Source: Microlunatus phosphovorus NM-1 (lineage in GTDB: Bacteria; Actinomycetota; Actinomycetes; Propionibacteriales; Propionibacteriaceae). From it: a DNA stretch of 64,000 nucleotides. Of the stretch, positions 18,010 through 26,295 are shown in pieces; the first letter of the stretch is position 1; every line of letters begins with the position of its first letter. The notes under the pieces are model-generated. The model saw only the letters and a list, made by a program, of their open reading frames with translations. It searched no databases and was not told the origin of the DNA. A program made the translations under genes and the position numbers. The stretch lies in assembly GCF_000270245.1 (NCBI RefSeq), contig NC_015635.1, positions 744,001 through 808,000 on the forward strand, given 5' to 3'.

Positions 18010-19554
18010 GTGCCACGCGCTGACGGTCGCCTCAACCACGACCTCGACCCCCATGAGCGCGGGCCCCAGGACGCATGTGGAGTCTTCGGCGTCTGGGCCC
18101 CCGGGGAAGAGGTAGCCAAGCTCACCTACTTCGGGCTCTACGCACTGCAGCACCGCGGCCAGGAGGCCGCCGGGATCGCGGTCAGCAACGGATCCCAGAT
18201 CATGGTCTTCAAGGACATGGGCCTGGTCTCCCAGGTGTTCGACGAGTCCACCCTGAACTCGCTCCGCGGCCACCTCGCGATCGGGCACGCGCGCTACTCG
18301 ACCACCGGCGCGAGTGTGTGGAAGAACGCCCAGCCCACCTTCCGGCCGACCGCCACCGGTGCGATCGCGCTGGGTCACAACGGCAACCTGACCAACACCT
18401 TGGAACTGCAGGCCTGGCTGGCGGAGCGGGACGTGCCGGATGACTCTCTGGTGCCGGGTGCTCTTTCGAACGAGGCGACCAACGACACCTCGCTGGTCAC
18501 CGCGCTGCTGGCGACCTATCCGGGTCTGACCATCGAGCAGGCATCGCTGGAGGTGCTGCCGCACCTCAAGGGTGCGTTCAGCCTGGTGTACATGGACGAG
18601 GAGACGCTGTACGCGGCCCGCGACCCGCAGGGCATCCGGCCGCTCGTCCTCGGTCGGCTCGAGCGTGGCTGGGTGGTGGCCAGCGAGACCGCGGCCCTCG
18701 ACATCGTCGGCGCGTCGTACGTGCGTGAGGTCGCGCCGGGGGAGCTGATCTGCATCGACGGCGCCGGACTGCGCAGCAGCAGGTTCGCCGAGCCGGACCC
18801 CAAGGGCTGCCTGTTCGAGTACGTCTATCTGGCCCGGCCGGACACGATGATCAACGGCCGACGACTGCATTCGGTGCGGGTCGAGGTCGGTCGCATCCTG
18901 GCGCGTGAGTACCCGGTCGAGGCCGACCTGGTGATTCCGGTGCCGGAGTCCGGTACGCCGGCGGCGATCGGTTACGCCGAGGAGTCCGGGATCCCGTACG
19001 GCCAGGGCCTGGTGAAGAACTCCTATGTGGGCCGGACCTTCATCCAGCCCAGCCAGACCATCCGCCAGCTGGGCATCCGGCTGAAGCTGAACCCGCTGCG
19101 CGACGTGATCGCCGGCAAGCGGCTGGTGGTGGTCGACGACTCGATCGTCCGTGGCAACACCCAGCGGGCGCTGGTGCGGATGCTGCGCGAGGCCGGAGCC
19201 CTCGAGGTGCACGTCCGGATCTCCTCCCCGCCGGTGAAGTGGCCCTGCTTCTACGGGATCGACTTCGCGAGCCGGGCGGAGCTGATCGCCAACGGCTTGT
19301 CGGTGGACGAGATCTGCCGCTCCATCGGGGCCGACTCGCTCAGCTACGTCAGCCTGGAAGGCCTGGTAGCTGCGACCGAAGTCGGCATGGACCGGCTCTG
19401 CCGGGCCTGTTTCGACGGCGTCTATCCGGTCGAGCTGCCGCTGGCCGAGCGGCTCGGCAAGCATGTGCTGGAGGACGAGTCGCGTACCGATGTCGACGGA
19501 CTGGCCACGTCGGCCGCAGGAGTGGGAGCCGCGGATGCCCTCTCCCGGCCGTGA
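18010..19554 (+). CDS. purF: Amidophosphoribosyltransferase
   Basis: PurF catalyses the first committed purine step, PRPP plus glutamine to phosphoribosylamine. With the GTG 18010 start the nucleophile Cys is residue 23 (DACGVFG), so a 22-residue propeptide would be removed, as is usual in this class. Ntn-hydrolase motifs HRGQEAAGIA and GHARYSTTG, and the PRPP loop VVVDDSIVRGNT, are intact. Four Cys-containing positions late in the chain (KWPCFYG, DRLCRACFDG) fit the Fe-S type enzyme. It is followed 38 bp later by purM and probably co-transcribed. Confidence 0.97.
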   Translation: MPRADGRLNHDLDPHERGPQDACGVFGVWAPGEEVAKLTYFGLYALQHRGQEAAGIAVSNGSQIMVFKDMGLVSQVFDESTLNSLRGHLAIGHARYSTTGASVWKNAQPTFRPTATGAIALGHNGNLTNTLELQAWLAERDVPDDSLVPGALSNEATNDTSLVTALLATYPGLTIEQASLEVLPHLKGAFSLVYMDEETLYAARDPQGIRPLVLGRLERGWVVASETAALDIVGASYVREVAPGELICIDGAGLRSSRFAEPDPKGCLFEYVYLARPDTMINGRRLHSVRVEVGRILAREYPVEADLVIPVPESGTPAAIGYAEESGIPYGQGLVKNSYVGRTFIQPSQTIRQLGIRLKLNPLRDVIAGKRLVVVDDSIVRGNTQRALVRMLREAGALEVHVRISSPPVKWPCFYGIDFASRAELIANGLSVDEICRSIGADSLSYVSLEGLVAATEVGMDRLCRACFDGVYPVELPLAERLGKHVLEDESRTDVDGLATSAAGVGAADALSRP

Positions 19555-19592
19555 TGCCAGCAACGTCCCCGCACTCCTGAGAGGCTCCGCTT

Positions 19593-20675
19593 GTGACCGG
19601 AACTAGTGCCACCGAGCAGTCGGCGTACGCGCAGGCTGGGGTGGATATCGAGGCCGGGGACCGGGCCGTCGAGCTGATGAAGGAGTGGGTCGGCAAGACG
19701 CGCCGGCCTGAGGTGCTCGGTGGGCTGGGCGGCTTCGCGGGACTCTTCGACGCCGCACCGCTGGCCCGGCTGAGGCATCCGGTGCTCGCCACCTCGACCG
19801 ACGGCGTCGGCACCAAGGTCGCCATCGCCCAGGCGATGGACGTCCACGACACGATCGGCTTCGACCTGGTCGGCATGGTCGTCGACGACCTGGTGGTCTG
19901 CGGCGCCGAGCCGCTGTTCATGACCGACTACATCGCGACCGGCAAGGTCGTACCGGAGCGGATCGCCGCCATCGTCAAGGGCATCGCCGAGGCGTGTGTG
20001 CAGGCCGGCTGCGCGCTGGTCGGTGGGGAGACCGCCGAACACCCCGGACTGCTGGAGCCCGACGAGTACGACGTGGCCGGGGCCGCCACCGGCGTGGTGG
20101 AACGGGACGCCATCTTGGGCCCGGACCGCGTGCAGCCGGGCGATATCGCGATCGCGATGGCGTCGTCCGGTCTGCACTCCAACGGCTACTCGCTGGCCCG
20201 CCATGTGTTCTTCACCCAGGCCGGTTGGGCGCTGGATCGTGATGTTCCGGAGTTGGGTCGCACCCTGGGCGAGGAACTGCTGGTGCCGACCCGGATCTAC
20301 AGCGGTGACTGCCTGAGGCTGCTCGCCGAGGCCGAGGTGCACGCGATGAGTCACGTGACGGGCGGTGGACTGGCCAACAACCTGGCCCGGGTCGTGCCGG
20401 ACTCGATCCGGGTGCGGATCGACCGCGGGACCTGGGCGCCACCGCCGATCTTCGACGTCGTGCAGCAGGTCGGCAGGGTCTCGCAGCCGGACCTGGAGGC
20501 CACCCTCAACATGGGCGTCGGCATGGTCGCCCTGGTGGCCCCGGACGCCGTCGATGCCGCGTTGGCCGCCCTCGCCGACCGTGGGCTGCCGGCCTGGATC
20601 TGCGGAGCGGCCGAGGCAGTGCCCCTGGGCGACGGCGAGCGGGTCGTACTCGAGGGCAATCACGCACCTGCCTGA
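19593..20675 (+). CDS. purM: Phosphoribosylformylglycinamidine cyclo-ligase
   Basis: PurM (AIR synthetase) closes the imidazole ring of FGAM using ATP. It has YAQAGVDIEAGDRAVELMK at the N terminus, then LATSTDGVGTKVAIA, the MVVDDLVVCGAEPLFMTDY block and ALVGGETAEHPG, and SSGLHSNGYSLAR in the second domain. Length 360 is normal. The start is GTG 19593 with GAGAGG eight bases upstream. It continues the purF transcription unit and is followed by a DUF3073 gene, a conserved actinobacterial arrangement. Confidence 0.97.
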   Translation: MTGTSATEQSAYAQAGVDIEAGDRAVELMKEWVGKTRRPEVLGGLGGFAGLFDAAPLARLRHPVLATSTDGVGTKVAIAQAMDVHDTIGFDLVGMVVDDLVVCGAEPLFMTDYIATGKVVPERIAAIVKGIAEACVQAGCALVGGETAEHPGLLEPDEYDVAGAATGVVERDAILGPDRVQPGDIAIAMASSGLHSNGYSLARHVFFTQAGWALDRDVPELGRTLGEELLVPTRIYSGDCLRLLAEAEVHAMSHVTGGGLANNLARVVPDSIRVRIDRGTWAPPPIFDVVQQVGRVSQPDLEATLNMGVGMVALVAPDAVDAALAALADRGLPAWICGAAEAVPLGDGERVVLEGNHAPA

Positions 20676-20700
20676 CCCCTCTCAATCTCAGGGTGGCAAC

Positions 20701-20728
20701 TTGCAGCATTGCTCGCATTGGGTAGCCT
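20701..20728 (+). promoter_or_regulatory. Possible promoter for the DUF3073 gene
   Basis: TTGCAG (20701-20706), a 16-base spacer and TAGCCT (20723-20728) resemble a sigma-70-type -35/-10 pair. The gene start is 80 bases downstream. Judged by eye only. Confidence 0.3.
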
Positions 20729-20807
20729 TTGCCTTACGACTGTTCATTCATCCTGCGCCGTGGCCTGAGCCAGCGGCAGACGACAAGTGCGAGGGGGTCG
20801 ACCCGAC

Positions 20808-21053
20808 ATGGGGCGCGGCCGTGCGAAGGCAAAGCAGACCAAGGTGGCCCGAGAGCTGAAGTACCGCTCCGTGGACACCGATTTCAGCTCCCTGGAGCGA
20901 GAGCTCCGCGGAGCGGATTATGGGCACCACATCCCCTCGGCGTACGAGGACGATGAGATCCCGTCGGGTTACGAGGATCTCGCCGCTCGCTACAACGATG
21001 ACGACGACGATGACGACGGGTTCGACCAGTACGACCTGCGTAAGTCGGGATAA
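20808..21053 (+). CDS. DUF3073 small protein
   Basis: The 81-residue protein MGRGRAKAKQTKVARELKY is the canonical start of the actinobacterial DUF3073 family. It is followed by an acidic tail with seven consecutive Asp residues at about 65-71. The very basic head and very acidic tail are typical; function is unknown. ATG 20808 is the family start, with GAGGGG about eleven bases upstream. It usually sits downstream of purM, as here, but likely has its own promoter. Confidence 0.9.
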   Translation: MGRGRAKAKQTKVARELKYRSVDTDFSSLERELRGADYGHHIPSAYEDDEIPSGYEDLAARYNDDDDDDDGFDQYDLRKSG

Positions 21054-21157
21054 TCCGGTCACGCTCAGTTGAGCCCGCGGAGCTTTGTAGCCGCTCGGTG
21101 CGATCTGACCTCGGGCCACACTCGGTCTGCCTTTCGGCGGCGCATAGCCTTGTTGGC

Positions 21158-21778
21158 ATGAGTCAGTTCCCTCCCTCGGCACCCGACCCCGAGAACCACC
21201 CGTACGGGCAATCACCTGCCGGACCCGGTGGTGGTCAGCCCGGCTACGGTCAGCAGGGTTATCCGCCGCCGGGCGGCTACGGCCAGCAGCCGGGTCAACC
21301 CGACCAGCCTCCGCAGCAGCCGTACCCGCCACAGAGCTACCCACCACAGGCCTACTCGCAACAGGGCTATCCGCAACAGCCCTACCCGCAACAGGGCTAT
21401 CCGCAACAGCCCCAACAGCCGTACCCGCCGCAGGCCTACCCGCCGCAGGGGCCGCTGTCGCCCAGCGACGAGCGGATGTGGGCGACCCTGACCAACATCT
21501 CGATCCCGTTCTTCGGCTTCGTGGGGCCGCTGATCACGTACCTGCTGTTCAAGGATCGCGATCCGTGGCTGCGGGCGGCGACGGCCGAGGCGCTCAACTT
21601 CTCGATCCTCTACGGGATCGCGCAGTTGATCAGTTCGATCTTGCTTCTTGCCACCATCGGCGGGGTCTTGATGGGGCTGTTGTGGATCGCGGCCCTGGTG
21701 CTGTGCATCCTGGCGGCGATCGCGACCAACAAGGGCGAGCAGTACAGGTACCCGGTCAACTGGCGCCTGATCAAGTGA
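21158..21778 (+). CDS. DUF4870-domain membrane protein with Pro/Gln/Tyr-rich head
   Basis: Residues 1-105 are a low-complexity region made of repeated GYPQQPYPQQ-like units. Residues 107-206 hold the DUF4870 membrane module: DERMWATLTNISIPFFGFVG, WLRAATAEALNFSILYGIA, two more hydrophobic helices, and the ending RYPVNWRLIK. DUF4870 proteins have three to four membrane helices and unknown function. I chose ATG 21158 as the start of the Pro-rich head; an upstream in-frame ATG has no SD. The codon-level repeats make the head likely to vary in length between strains. Confidence 0.85.
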   Translation: MSQFPPSAPDPENHPYGQSPAGPGGGQPGYGQQGYPPPGGYGQQPGQPDQPPQQPYPPQSYPPQAYSQQGYPQQPYPQQGYPQQPQQPYPPQAYPPQGPLSPSDERMWATLTNISIPFFGFVGPLITYLLFKDRDPWLRAATAEALNFSILYGIAQLISSILLLATIGGVLMGLLWIAALVLCILAAIATNKGEQYRYPVNWRLIK

Positions 21779-21794
21779 GGCTGATCAAGTGAGG
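21767..21794 (+). repeat. 14-bp tandem duplication across a stop codon
   Basis: CTGATCAAGTGAGG occurs twice in a row, and each copy contains the last codons and TGA stop of the DUF4870 gene. The second copy is non-coding. It looks like a recent slippage duplication. Confidence 0.7.
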
Positions 21795-21843
21795 CAGCTC
21801 ACGTGATGCGGTCGCTGACCCGAGCACGCGGCACTCTTGTCTC

Positions 21844-22857
21844 ATGAGTGCGCGACCAGGGAGCCGCTGGGAGGCCGACCTCCTGCCGGGGTATGAGGCA
21901 CTGGAGATCCCGCTGCCCGATGCTGCCCGGGCGCAAGGCGAGCCGGACGATGTCGAGATGGTGGCGACCCTGGTTCGCCGGGCCGGGGGAGAGCTGTCCG
22001 AGCACGCGGTGCTCTACCTCCACGGTTGGAACGACTACTTCTTCCAGGCCCACCTGGCCGACGCGCTCTCTGCTGCAGGCTTCGCGTTCTACGCCCTCGA
22101 CCTGCGACGCTACGGCCGCAGCCTGCGCCTGGGGCAGCTGAAGGGCTTCATCACGGACCTGACCGAGTACGACGCCGAGATCGGCGCAGCCTGGGACCTC
22201 ATCTCGGCTGAGCATGAGCACATCACCTTGCTGGGTCACTCCACCGGCGGACTCACCGCGACATTGTGGGCAGCCGCTCATCCGGGACAGGCCCGAGGTG
22301 TGATCCTCAACTCCCCGTGGCTGGACCTCCAGGGCTCGGCGATGGTGCGGGCACTGGGTGGTCCGGTGATCGATGCTCTCGGCGGGAATCGCCCGACCAC
22401 TGTGCTGCCGCTGCCGGACACCGGCTTCTACGCCCGGACGATCCACGCCTCGCTGGAGGGGGAGTGGGACTACGATCTCGAGCTGAAGACCAGCCCGTCA
22501 CCTGCCATTCGGGTCGGCTGGCTGCGTGCGGTGCTGCAGGGCCACCAGAAGGTCGCTGCAGGTCTGGGGCTGCAGGTGCCGGTGCTGGTGATGACGTCGG
22601 CGAAGTCGGACTTCGCGCGCAAATGGCATCAGGGACTGCATGCAGCGGACGCGGTGCTCGATGTCGAGCAGATAGCCCGTCGCGCCACAAGGCTCGGCCG
22701 GCACGTGACGATCGTCAGATTCGCCGACGGTCTGCACGACTTGTTCCTGTCCCGCCGAGACGTCCGTGAGCAGGCCCTCGACGAGGTGGTCCGCTGGTCC
22801 GGTGCGTACGTGCTGGGTGCCAGTCTCGCGCCCGCGGTCGGCGCATTGCCCGGTTAG
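21844..22857 (+). CDS. Alpha/beta hydrolase (serine lipase/esterase, monoacylglycerol-lipase-like)
   Basis: The protein has an alpha/beta-hydrolase core. AVLYLHGWNDYFFQ forms the oxyanion strand, the elbow LLGHSTGG places the nucleophile Ser at residue 133, and a late FADGLHDLFLSR holds the catalytic His. It resembles the serine aminopeptidase S33/monoacylglycerol lipase group. There is no signal peptide, so it is cytoplasmic. The natural ester is unknown. ATG 21844 starts 62 bp after the DUF4870 stop. NDH-2 follows after 24 bp, so the two may share a transcript. Confidence 0.87.
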   Translation: MSARPGSRWEADLLPGYEALEIPLPDAARAQGEPDDVEMVATLVRRAGGELSEHAVLYLHGWNDYFFQAHLADALSAAGFAFYALDLRRYGRSLRLGQLKGFITDLTEYDAEIGAAWDLISAEHEHITLLGHSTGGLTATLWAAAHPGQARGVILNSPWLDLQGSAMVRALGGPVIDALGGNRPTTVLPLPDTGFYARTIHASLEGEWDYDLELKTSPSPAIRVGWLRAVLQGHQKVAAGLGLQVPVLVMTSAKSDFARKWHQGLHAADAVLDVEQIARRATRLGRHVTIVRFADGLHDLFLSRRDVREQALDEVVRWSGAYVLGASLAPAVGALPG

Positions 22858-22881
22858 GGTAGGCACTGCTTCAATGGGGCG

Positions 22882-24153
22882 GTGACTGAGATGCCTCACG
22901 TAGTGGTCATCGGCGGCGGCTTCGGTGGGCTGTCCGCCACCACAGCACTCGCGAAGGAGGGATTCCGGGTTACGCTGATCGACCGGCATCCGTACAACAC
23001 CTTCCATCCGCTGCTCTATCAGGTCGCCACCGGTGGTCTGAACCCCGGCGATGTCACCTATTCGCTGCGCTATTTCAGCGCCCGCTACGACAACGTTCAC
23101 TTCCGGCGGACCACCGCGATCGGTATCGACCACGAGCAGCGCCAGGTGCTCTGCGAGGACGGGGTGCACATCGACTACGACTATCTCGTCGTGGCGAACG
23201 GCATCACCACCAATCACTTCGGCATCCCCGGCGCGGCGGAGAACAGTATGTCGATGTACACCCGCGCCGAGGCGCTGCGGGTGCGAGACATGATCTTCGG
23301 TGGGATCGAGACCATCGCCGGCATGTCGGAGGAGCACACCGGCGGCTTCACCGTCGTGGTGGTCGGCGGCGGTGCCACCGGTGTGGAGATCGCCGGTCAG
23401 CTGGCCGAGCTGAAGAGCCACGCCGTGCCGAACGTCTGGCCCGAGCTCAACCCGGCCTTGGTGCGCATCGTCCTGGTCGAGATGGGTCCGGTGCTGCTCG
23501 CCCCGTTCGACGACAAGCTGCGCCGCTACACACTGCGGGAGCTGGTCAAGCGAGGCGTCGACGTCCGGCTCAAGACCGCGATCTCGGCGGTGCACCCCGA
23601 TCGGGTGGACTTCGACAATGGCCAGACCATGTCGTGCGATCTGGTCATCTGGGCCGCCGGCATCGCCGGTTATCCGATGCTGCGTGACTGGGGGCTGCCG
23701 ATCGGCAGGGGCGGTCGGATCGAGGTGCATCCCGATCTGCGCACGATCAACGACGACCGGGTGTTCGCGATCGGCGACGCGAGCATCATCGTCGAGAATC
23801 CGTTGCCGCAGCTCGCGCAGCCGGCGCTGCAGACCGGCAAGCACGCTGCCGAGCAGATCGCCCGGATTCATCTGGGCCAGCCCACGCAGCCGTTCGAGTA
23901 CTACGACAAGGGCACGATGGCGACCATCGGCCGGGCCGATGCGGTGGTAGAGCTGCCCAACGGACTGAAGCTGACCGGGCTGGTCGCCTGGCTCGGCTGG
24001 ATCGCGCTGCATGTCATGTTCCTGTTGGGCAGCCGTAACCGCATCCAGACGCTGGTCAACCTCGCGGTGCGCTATTCCGGGCTGGGCAAGTCCGGCGTCA
24101 TCATCGGCGACGGGGCTCCGACTCCGAGGCTCAAGGCGCTGAAGGACGAGTGA
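22882..24153 (+). CDS. ndh: Type II NADH:quinone oxidoreductase
   Basis: This single-subunit flavoenzyme passes electrons from NADH to quinone without pumping protons, on the cytoplasmic membrane face. It has two dinucleotide-binding motifs: VVVIGGGFGGLSA at the N terminus for FAD and VVVVGGGATGVEIAGQLAEL near residue 160 for NADH. ARVFAIGDAS-type sequence (DRVFAIGDAS) closes the FAD site. The C-terminal WLGWIALHVMFLLGSRNR is the amphipathic membrane-binding segment typical of NDH-2. Start GTG 22882 is used; ATG 22891 is an alternative three codons later. Confidence 0.93.
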   Translation: MTEMPHVVVIGGGFGGLSATTALAKEGFRVTLIDRHPYNTFHPLLYQVATGGLNPGDVTYSLRYFSARYDNVHFRRTTAIGIDHEQRQVLCEDGVHIDYDYLVVANGITTNHFGIPGAAENSMSMYTRAEALRVRDMIFGGIETIAGMSEEHTGGFTVVVVGGGATGVEIAGQLAELKSHAVPNVWPELNPALVRIVLVEMGPVLLAPFDDKLRRYTLRELVKRGVDVRLKTAISAVHPDRVDFDNGQTMSCDLVIWAAGIAGYPMLRDWGLPIGRGGRIEVHPDLRTINDDRVFAIGDASIIVENPLPQLAQPALQTGKHAAEQIARIHLGQPTQPFEYYDKGTMATIGRADAVVELPNGLKLTGLVAWLGWIALHVMFLLGSRNRIQTLVNLAVRYSGLGKSGVIIGDGAPTPRLKALKDE

Positions 24154-24162
24154 CAGCCGATA

Positions 24163-24190
24163 GCCACACCGCCGACATCGGCGATGTGGC
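24163..24190 (+). terminator. Hairpin after ndh
   Basis: GCCACACCGCCGA (24163-24175) and TCGGCGATGTGGC (24178-24190) pair with one mismatch and a two-base loop, nine bases past the ndh stop. Confidence 0.65.
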
Positions 24191-24316
24191 CGGTGTTCTG
24201 TGATGGACCTCCATGGGTGCTTCTCAAACCCCCGAGACCGCTCCACGCGCTGATTTCCCCGTCGTAGAAGGGCGTCCCATGGCCAGCGGCCCCGCCCGGG
24301 CGCCTTCGGTACGAAC

Positions 24317-24337
24317 CCCGTCGGAAATTCCGACGGG
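24317..24337. terminator. Second palindrome in the ndh-tRNA gap
   Basis: CCCGTCGGAA and TTCCGACGGG flank a single central base. The perfect 10-bp arms could be a bidirectional terminator or a dyad site. Confidence 0.5.
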
Positions 24338-24347
24338 TTGTCGCGTC

Positions 24348-24578
24348 GAAGCAGCCACAAGTCGCCACTCGATATCGCCTCCTTCGCTGAGAGGCGAGGA
24401 TTGGTTGCTTTAAGCGCCGTGAAGCATCCAGAGGTCGCCTCTCGGTAGCGGGCCTGAAATCGAGTGGCGTGTATTGGCTGCTTCAGCCGCGCAGCAGTCT
24501 GGAGTCGCCGCTCGATACCAGCTCCGAATCGGCCCCGCGGGATCGAGTCGTGCGGTGAGGCACCAGTCTGCTGACAGA
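24348..24578. repeat. Intergenic repeat family B, five alternating copies plus tail
   Basis: A roughly 25-bp element with core ATCGAGTGGCGACNTNTGGNTGCTTC occurs in alternating orientation. Minus copies are at 24348-24373, 24421-24447 and 24493-24517; plus copies are at about 24390-24411 and 24459-24484. The array is closed by CACCAGTCTGCTGACAGA (24561-24578). The same core and the same closing 18-mer occur at 49395-49420 and 49578-49595. No gene is visible in 24154-24763. Confidence 0.78.
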
Positions 24579-24763
24579 AACCCGCCCCGACCAGCCTGCC
24601 GACACTCACCTCACACCAGTTAGGGCAGGGGCCGAGGCTGATATATCACTTCTCTAGGTCCAATCCAGGCCTATCGCGAGCCCGCCCAGACTCGCCAAGG
24701 GCAGACACCGGAATCTACGCTTCAAACCCGCCATGGTGGCAGTTTGAACAACGAGCTTTTGGG

Positions 24764-24837
24764 TGGCCAGGGCCGGGGTCGAACCGGCGACCTTTCACTT
24801 TTCAGGCGAACGCTGCTACCAGCTGAGCTACCTGGCC
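24764..24837 (-). tRNA. tRNA-Phe (GAA)
   Basis: The minus strand folds as a 74-base tRNA with a perfect 7-bp acceptor stem (GGCCAGG with CCTGGCC), a D-arm with GCTCAGCTGGTAGC, a T-arm GGTTCGACCCC and the anticodon loop CTGAAAA giving GAA. CCA is not encoded. It lies downstream of tRNA-Asp on the same strand. Confidence 0.96.
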
Positions 24838-24902
24838 AAACCCCGGTCTGCGGACAGACCGGACACCAAAGCGGTGACCACACGATGCGATCACCGCTTC
24901 CG
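24838..24902 (-). other. tRNA spacer with two hairpins
   Basis: CCGGTCTG/CAGACCGG with a four-base loop and AAGCGGTGA/TCACCGCTT with a longer loop lie between the two tRNAs. They may guide processing of the joint precursor or stop part of the transcripts. Confidence 0.4.
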
Positions 24903-24976
24903 CGACCCCGACGGGACTCGAACCCGCGACCTCCGCCGTGACAGGGCGGCGCGCTAACCAACTGCGCCACGGGGCC
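24903..24976 (-). tRNA. tRNA-Asp (GTC)
   Basis: The minus strand gives a 74-base cloverleaf: acceptor GGCCCCG with CGGGGTC (one G-U pair), D-arm GGCGCAGTTGGTTAGCGC, anticodon loop CTGTCAC giving GTC and T-arm GGGTTCGAGTCCC. It precedes tRNA-Phe on the same strand. A TATAGT hexamer at 25010-25015 (minus) lies about 34 bases upstream and may be its -10 box. Confidence 0.96.
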
Positions 24977-25081
24977 TTGGTGTGCACTCCTCATCGGGGC
25001 GCCCGCGAAACTATAGCGCAGGTCAGCCGATGGTTCGAATCGAGAAATCTGGCTGGTCGCTCCGCTGATCGTGCCGGTCAC

Positions 25082-26164
25082 TCAGGTGGTCGAGCGCTCG
25101 ATCAGCGTGACCAGACCGTCGAAGACGGCTGACGTGTAGCTGCCGGTCGTGATGGCGGAATCGACCGCTGTTGCCAGTCGTTCGGCCAGCTCGCTGCGGT
25201 CATAGTTCACCGTGGTCAGAGGTGGCTCGGCCAGTGCCGAGGTGGGCACGTCATCGACCCCGATGACCGCGAGATCGATGGGCGCGGACAGCTCGAGCCG
25301 CCGCATCCCCCGCAGGATGGCGAATGCGGTGGCATCGTTGTAGGCGCACACGCCGGTGACGGCAGGCGCGGTCTCGCGCCACGCGGCGACCGCCGCTCGG
25401 GCATCATCTCCGCGGACCGCGACCGTCCGGACATCGGGTGCCGGCAGGTCAGCCTGCCGGCAGGCCAGCTCGACACCGGCCAGCCGGGGCCGGGCAAAGG
25501 CCTCCAGTCGTGGATCGTCCGGCCACGCGTAGCCCAACTGGCGGTGTCCGCGAGCGACCAGATGCTGGACCTGGAGCTGTCCTACCTCCCGATCGACGCG
25601 CTCCAACTCACCACGGCCAGTGCCACTTGCCGTGAACGCGAGAACGGTCGCCTGGATGCCGACCGCGTGCATCGCCGCCAGCTGAGCGTCATCGATGTCG
25701 TCGAACACGACCACGGCGGCCGGCGTGATCGATCGCCACAACAGGTCGGTGCCGGCGCCGCCGTGGTCACCGGGGTCGGTGGTGTGGGTCACGAATGGAT
25801 GGCCGCGCGCGGCGAAGGCCGGCGTGAGCCGACGAAAGAGCTGGCCCATGTTGTCGCCGACCGGCCAGTCGGAGACCAGCCCGAGCACCAGGTTGCTCCG
25901 GCCGGTCGCGAGCGCACGGGCGGCGGCCGACGGGGCGTAGCCGAGCCGTCCTGCGGCCTCCAGCACTCGACGACGAGTGCTTTCGGGGATGGATTGGTGT
26001 GCCCGGTTGTTCAGCACGTAGCTCACGGTCGTCGCTGATACACCAGCCGCACGCGCGACATCCTTGGCCGTCACCTTGCGTGCCGGCACCTTGCTCGGTG
26101 TCAGTGCCGGTGCCGGTGCCGGGGGAGCTGCAGCCCGGCTGCTGCGGGTCTCAGAGTCTTCCAT
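25082..26164 (-). CDS. LacI-family transcriptional regulator
   Basis: A 360-residue regulator. After a Pro/Ala-rich 30-residue leader comes the LacI headpiece VTAKDVARAAGVSATTVSYVLNNRA at about 31-55, then the hinge RLGYAPSAAARALATG and the periplasmic-binding-like effector domain ending in VDDVPTSALAEPPLTTVNYD. It diverges from an MFS transporter and a GH3 glucosidase, so it most likely represses that pair and is released by a glucoside or a product of it. I found no convincing symmetrical operator in the 131-bp gap. ATG 26164 is the only start upstream of the headpiece with a sensible position. Confidence 0.9.
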   Translation of the reverse strand: MEDSETRSSRAAAPPAPAPALTPSKVPARKVTAKDVARAAGVSATTVSYVLNNRAHQSIPESTRRRVLEAAGRLGYAPSAAARALATGRSNLVLGLVSDWPVGDNMGQLFRRLTPAFAARGHPFVTHTTDPGDHGGAGTDLLWRSITPAAVVVFDDIDDAQLAAMHAVGIQATVLAFTASGTGRGELERVDREVGQLQVQHLVARGHRQLGYAWPDDPRLEAFARPRLAGVELACRQADLPAPDVRTVAVRGDDARAAVAAWRETAPAVTGVCAYNDATAFAILRGMRRLELSAPIDLAVIGVDDVPTSALAEPPLTTVNYDRSELAERLATAVDSAITTGSYTSAVFDGLVTLIERSTT

Positions 26165-26295
26165 TTTCGGAATCCCCCCGCCTGTCGATTGACACCTGTT
26201 CCTGAGAGCAGCAGCCTATGCGAGAGGCCTGATGCGGTTCACTGACTCGGGTCACTTAAAAATAGCTTGAGAACCACCCAAAGGAGGTTGGTCGG

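Noticed and set aside
22498-24609. A 703-codon minus-strand frame opposite ndh and the hydrolase
   Set aside because: It covers two convincing plus-strand genes and a repeat array, and has no recognisable domain.
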